A stretch of 14,148 nt of DNA from Rhodobacterales bacterium CG2_30_65_12 (lineage in GTDB: Bacteria; Pseudomonadota; Alphaproteobacteria; Rhodobacterales; Rhodobacteraceae), in contig MNZL01000031.1 in NCBI GenBank assembly GCA_001873585.1, positions 1-14,148 of the forward strand, written 5' to 3'. The notes under the pieces are model-generated. The model was not told the DNA's origin. It ran no database searches and was given only the letters and a program-made list of their open reading frames with translations. Both the position numbers and the translations under genes were made by a program. Numbering within the stretch: position 1 is the stretch's first letter; each line of letters starts with the position of its first letter. Of this stretch, positions 13,279-14,148 are shown one piece after another.

Positions 13279-14148
13279 GGCATTCATCCTGCGCGGCGGC
13301 CCAAGCCGCGTTCAGGGCTACGCTCGCCCCGCTGTCGCTTTCCTCGATCAGGTCATTGTCTCGCAGGGCTTTCCACGCGCTGTTCCAATTGCCGCCGGCC
13401 ATTGCGAGCCCGTAATGTGCCGCGATATCGGTCTTCGTCGTCACCCGCTCTCGTCGGATGTAGCCGAGGAAATCGCCAGCACGTTTGGGCAGTATCGTCT
13501 GCCATCGGTCGAGCATCTCATCCAATGTCGGCGGCGTTGGCGCCTGAGATGATGGGGCCGCGATCTGCACCAGGCCGTTGGTCTCGATCACCTTCCCATT
13601 GTCCCTGAGCCACTTCCGAGCGGCGTTGAAGTTCCCGCCGCGCGCCTTGATCCCGAGATAGCCGCACAGGACGGGCCATGACATCCTGATCGGCGGGTCC
13701 GTATCGAGCACCTCAATCATGCGACGGGCTGCGCTCGGTGCGCCGGTGGCCGGCGATCTGCGTGTCACGGCCGACGGCGGTGTCGGTGCCACCTTGCGCG
13801 GCTCCGGCTTGGCGGCGGGCCGGATCAGACCGGCCTCGATACGGTCTATCGCGTCACGCATCTGGCGCATGATCGCGTCTTGGGCGTCCTTGCCGCCCTG
13901 CCAATAACCCTCTTCCCGGCCGCGCTGGTAACCGCGCGCGTCGGCCGACTTGATCTCGTTGGCATTTGCCGCCCTCCCGGTTGGAGTGGTGGCTGGTTCA
14001 TCGACCTCCGCCAGCGCCTCCGTGAACCCGGTAAGGTCCACGCGAGCCAGCACGGTCGGCTCGATCCGCCGGTCGCCCGCCATCGGCGTGGCCGATGTGT
14101 CGAGCGTCGTGATCGGCGGGAAGCGCACCCGGTCGAGGATGTCGTAAT
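13271..14148 (-). CDS. Partial protein with tandem winged-helix-like repeats (possible HerA-like ATPase C-terminus)
   Basis: The frame is open to the right edge (reading YDILDR before the GTG at 14128), so the gene likely starts outside the window; about 290 residues are seen. Two copies of one motif are clear: ARGGNFNAARKWLRDNGKVIE (about 162-182) and AGGNWNSAWKALRDNDLIEE (about 244-263). Each is preceded by a helix-turn-helix-like stretch (CGYLGIK; TKTDIAAHYGL). Between the visible start and the first repeat lie a charged helix (about 58-100) and a Pro-rich linker. I recall such repeats at the C-terminus of HerA-like/DUF87 ATPases, where they follow a motif like VRFPPITTLDTS. The ATPase core would be upstream, not visible. 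Gene overlap with the next gene shows an operon. Confidence 0.72.
   Translation of the reverse strand, partial: YDILDRVRFPPITTLDTSATPMAGDRRIEPTVLARVDLTGFTEALAEVDEPATTPTGRAANANEIKSADARGYQRGREEGYWQGGKDAQDAIMRQMRDAIDRIEAGLIRPAAKPEPRKVAPTPPSAVTRRSPATGAPSAARRMIEVLDTDPPIRMSWPVLCGYLGIKARGGNFNAARKWLRDNGKVIETNGLVQIAAPSSQAPTPPTLDEMLDRWQTILPKRAGDFLGYIRRERVTTKTDIAAHYGLAMAGGNWNSAWKALRDNDLIEESDSGASVALNAAWAAAQDECHD

Noticed and set aside
13117..13608. 163-residue plus-strand ORF
   Set aside because: Antisense to two overlapping leftward genes; Ser/Arg/Pro-rich and motif-free.

Overview
The window looks like the tail, lysis and integration end of a temperate contractile-tailed phage or prophage from a high-GC alphaproteobacterium. 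The codon use is strongly GC-biased. The integrase, the nuclease and the small genes beside the integrase resemble, from memory, prophage genes of the Rhodobacteraceae/Paracoccaceae. No host housekeeping gene, rRNA, tRNA, IS element or CRISPR array was seen.

Layout, plus strand, about 1-9100: a late operon in the exact order of the phage P2 tail cluster. It runs from two adhesin/tail-fibre proteins (1-1720) and a fibre-assembly-like protein (1734-2240) to sheath FI (2282-3478) and tube FII (3491-4018). A UUCG-capped hairpin (4041-4062) follows. Then come the tail-assembly chaperone E with its -1 frameshift extension E' (4085-4572), tape measure T (4569-7004), U (7004-7426), X (7423-7647) and D (7648-8652). 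The sheath and tube make the contractile tail, E/E' chaperones the tape measure, and U, X and D finish the tail end and baseplate hub. Most junctions are ATGA/TGATG overlaps, so translation is probably coupled.

About 8660-10500 is a lysis cassette: a holin-like membrane protein, a 49-residue single-TM protein, a peptidoglycan-binding/amidase-like endolysin, and an i-spanin/o-spanin pair (Rz/Rz1) with Rz1 starting out of frame inside Rz. A short glycine-rich ORF (10557-10775), apparently a 3'-truncated adhesin domain, ends this strand.

From about 10795 everything reads leftward. A staphylococcal-nuclease-like protein, possibly exported, lies tail-to-tail with the late operon. It is followed by 266 bp of gene-free, repeat-rich, AT-richer DNA (11170-11435) that is a good candidate for the phage attachment region. 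Beyond it is a tightly overlapping leftward operon. In transcription order this is a partial protein with two winged-helix-like repeats (right edge), a coiled-coil protein, a 56-residue Cys-rich protein, a 57-residue protein and a tyrosine integrase, which is read towards the repeat region.

The tail and lysis parts belong to well-known families. The least described items are the Cys-rich and 57-residue proteins in the integrase operon, the orphan Gly-rich fragment, the repeat architecture beside int, and a canonical slippery heptamer supporting an E/E' frameshift. I do not see a wholly new system that the sequence alone would justify claiming.
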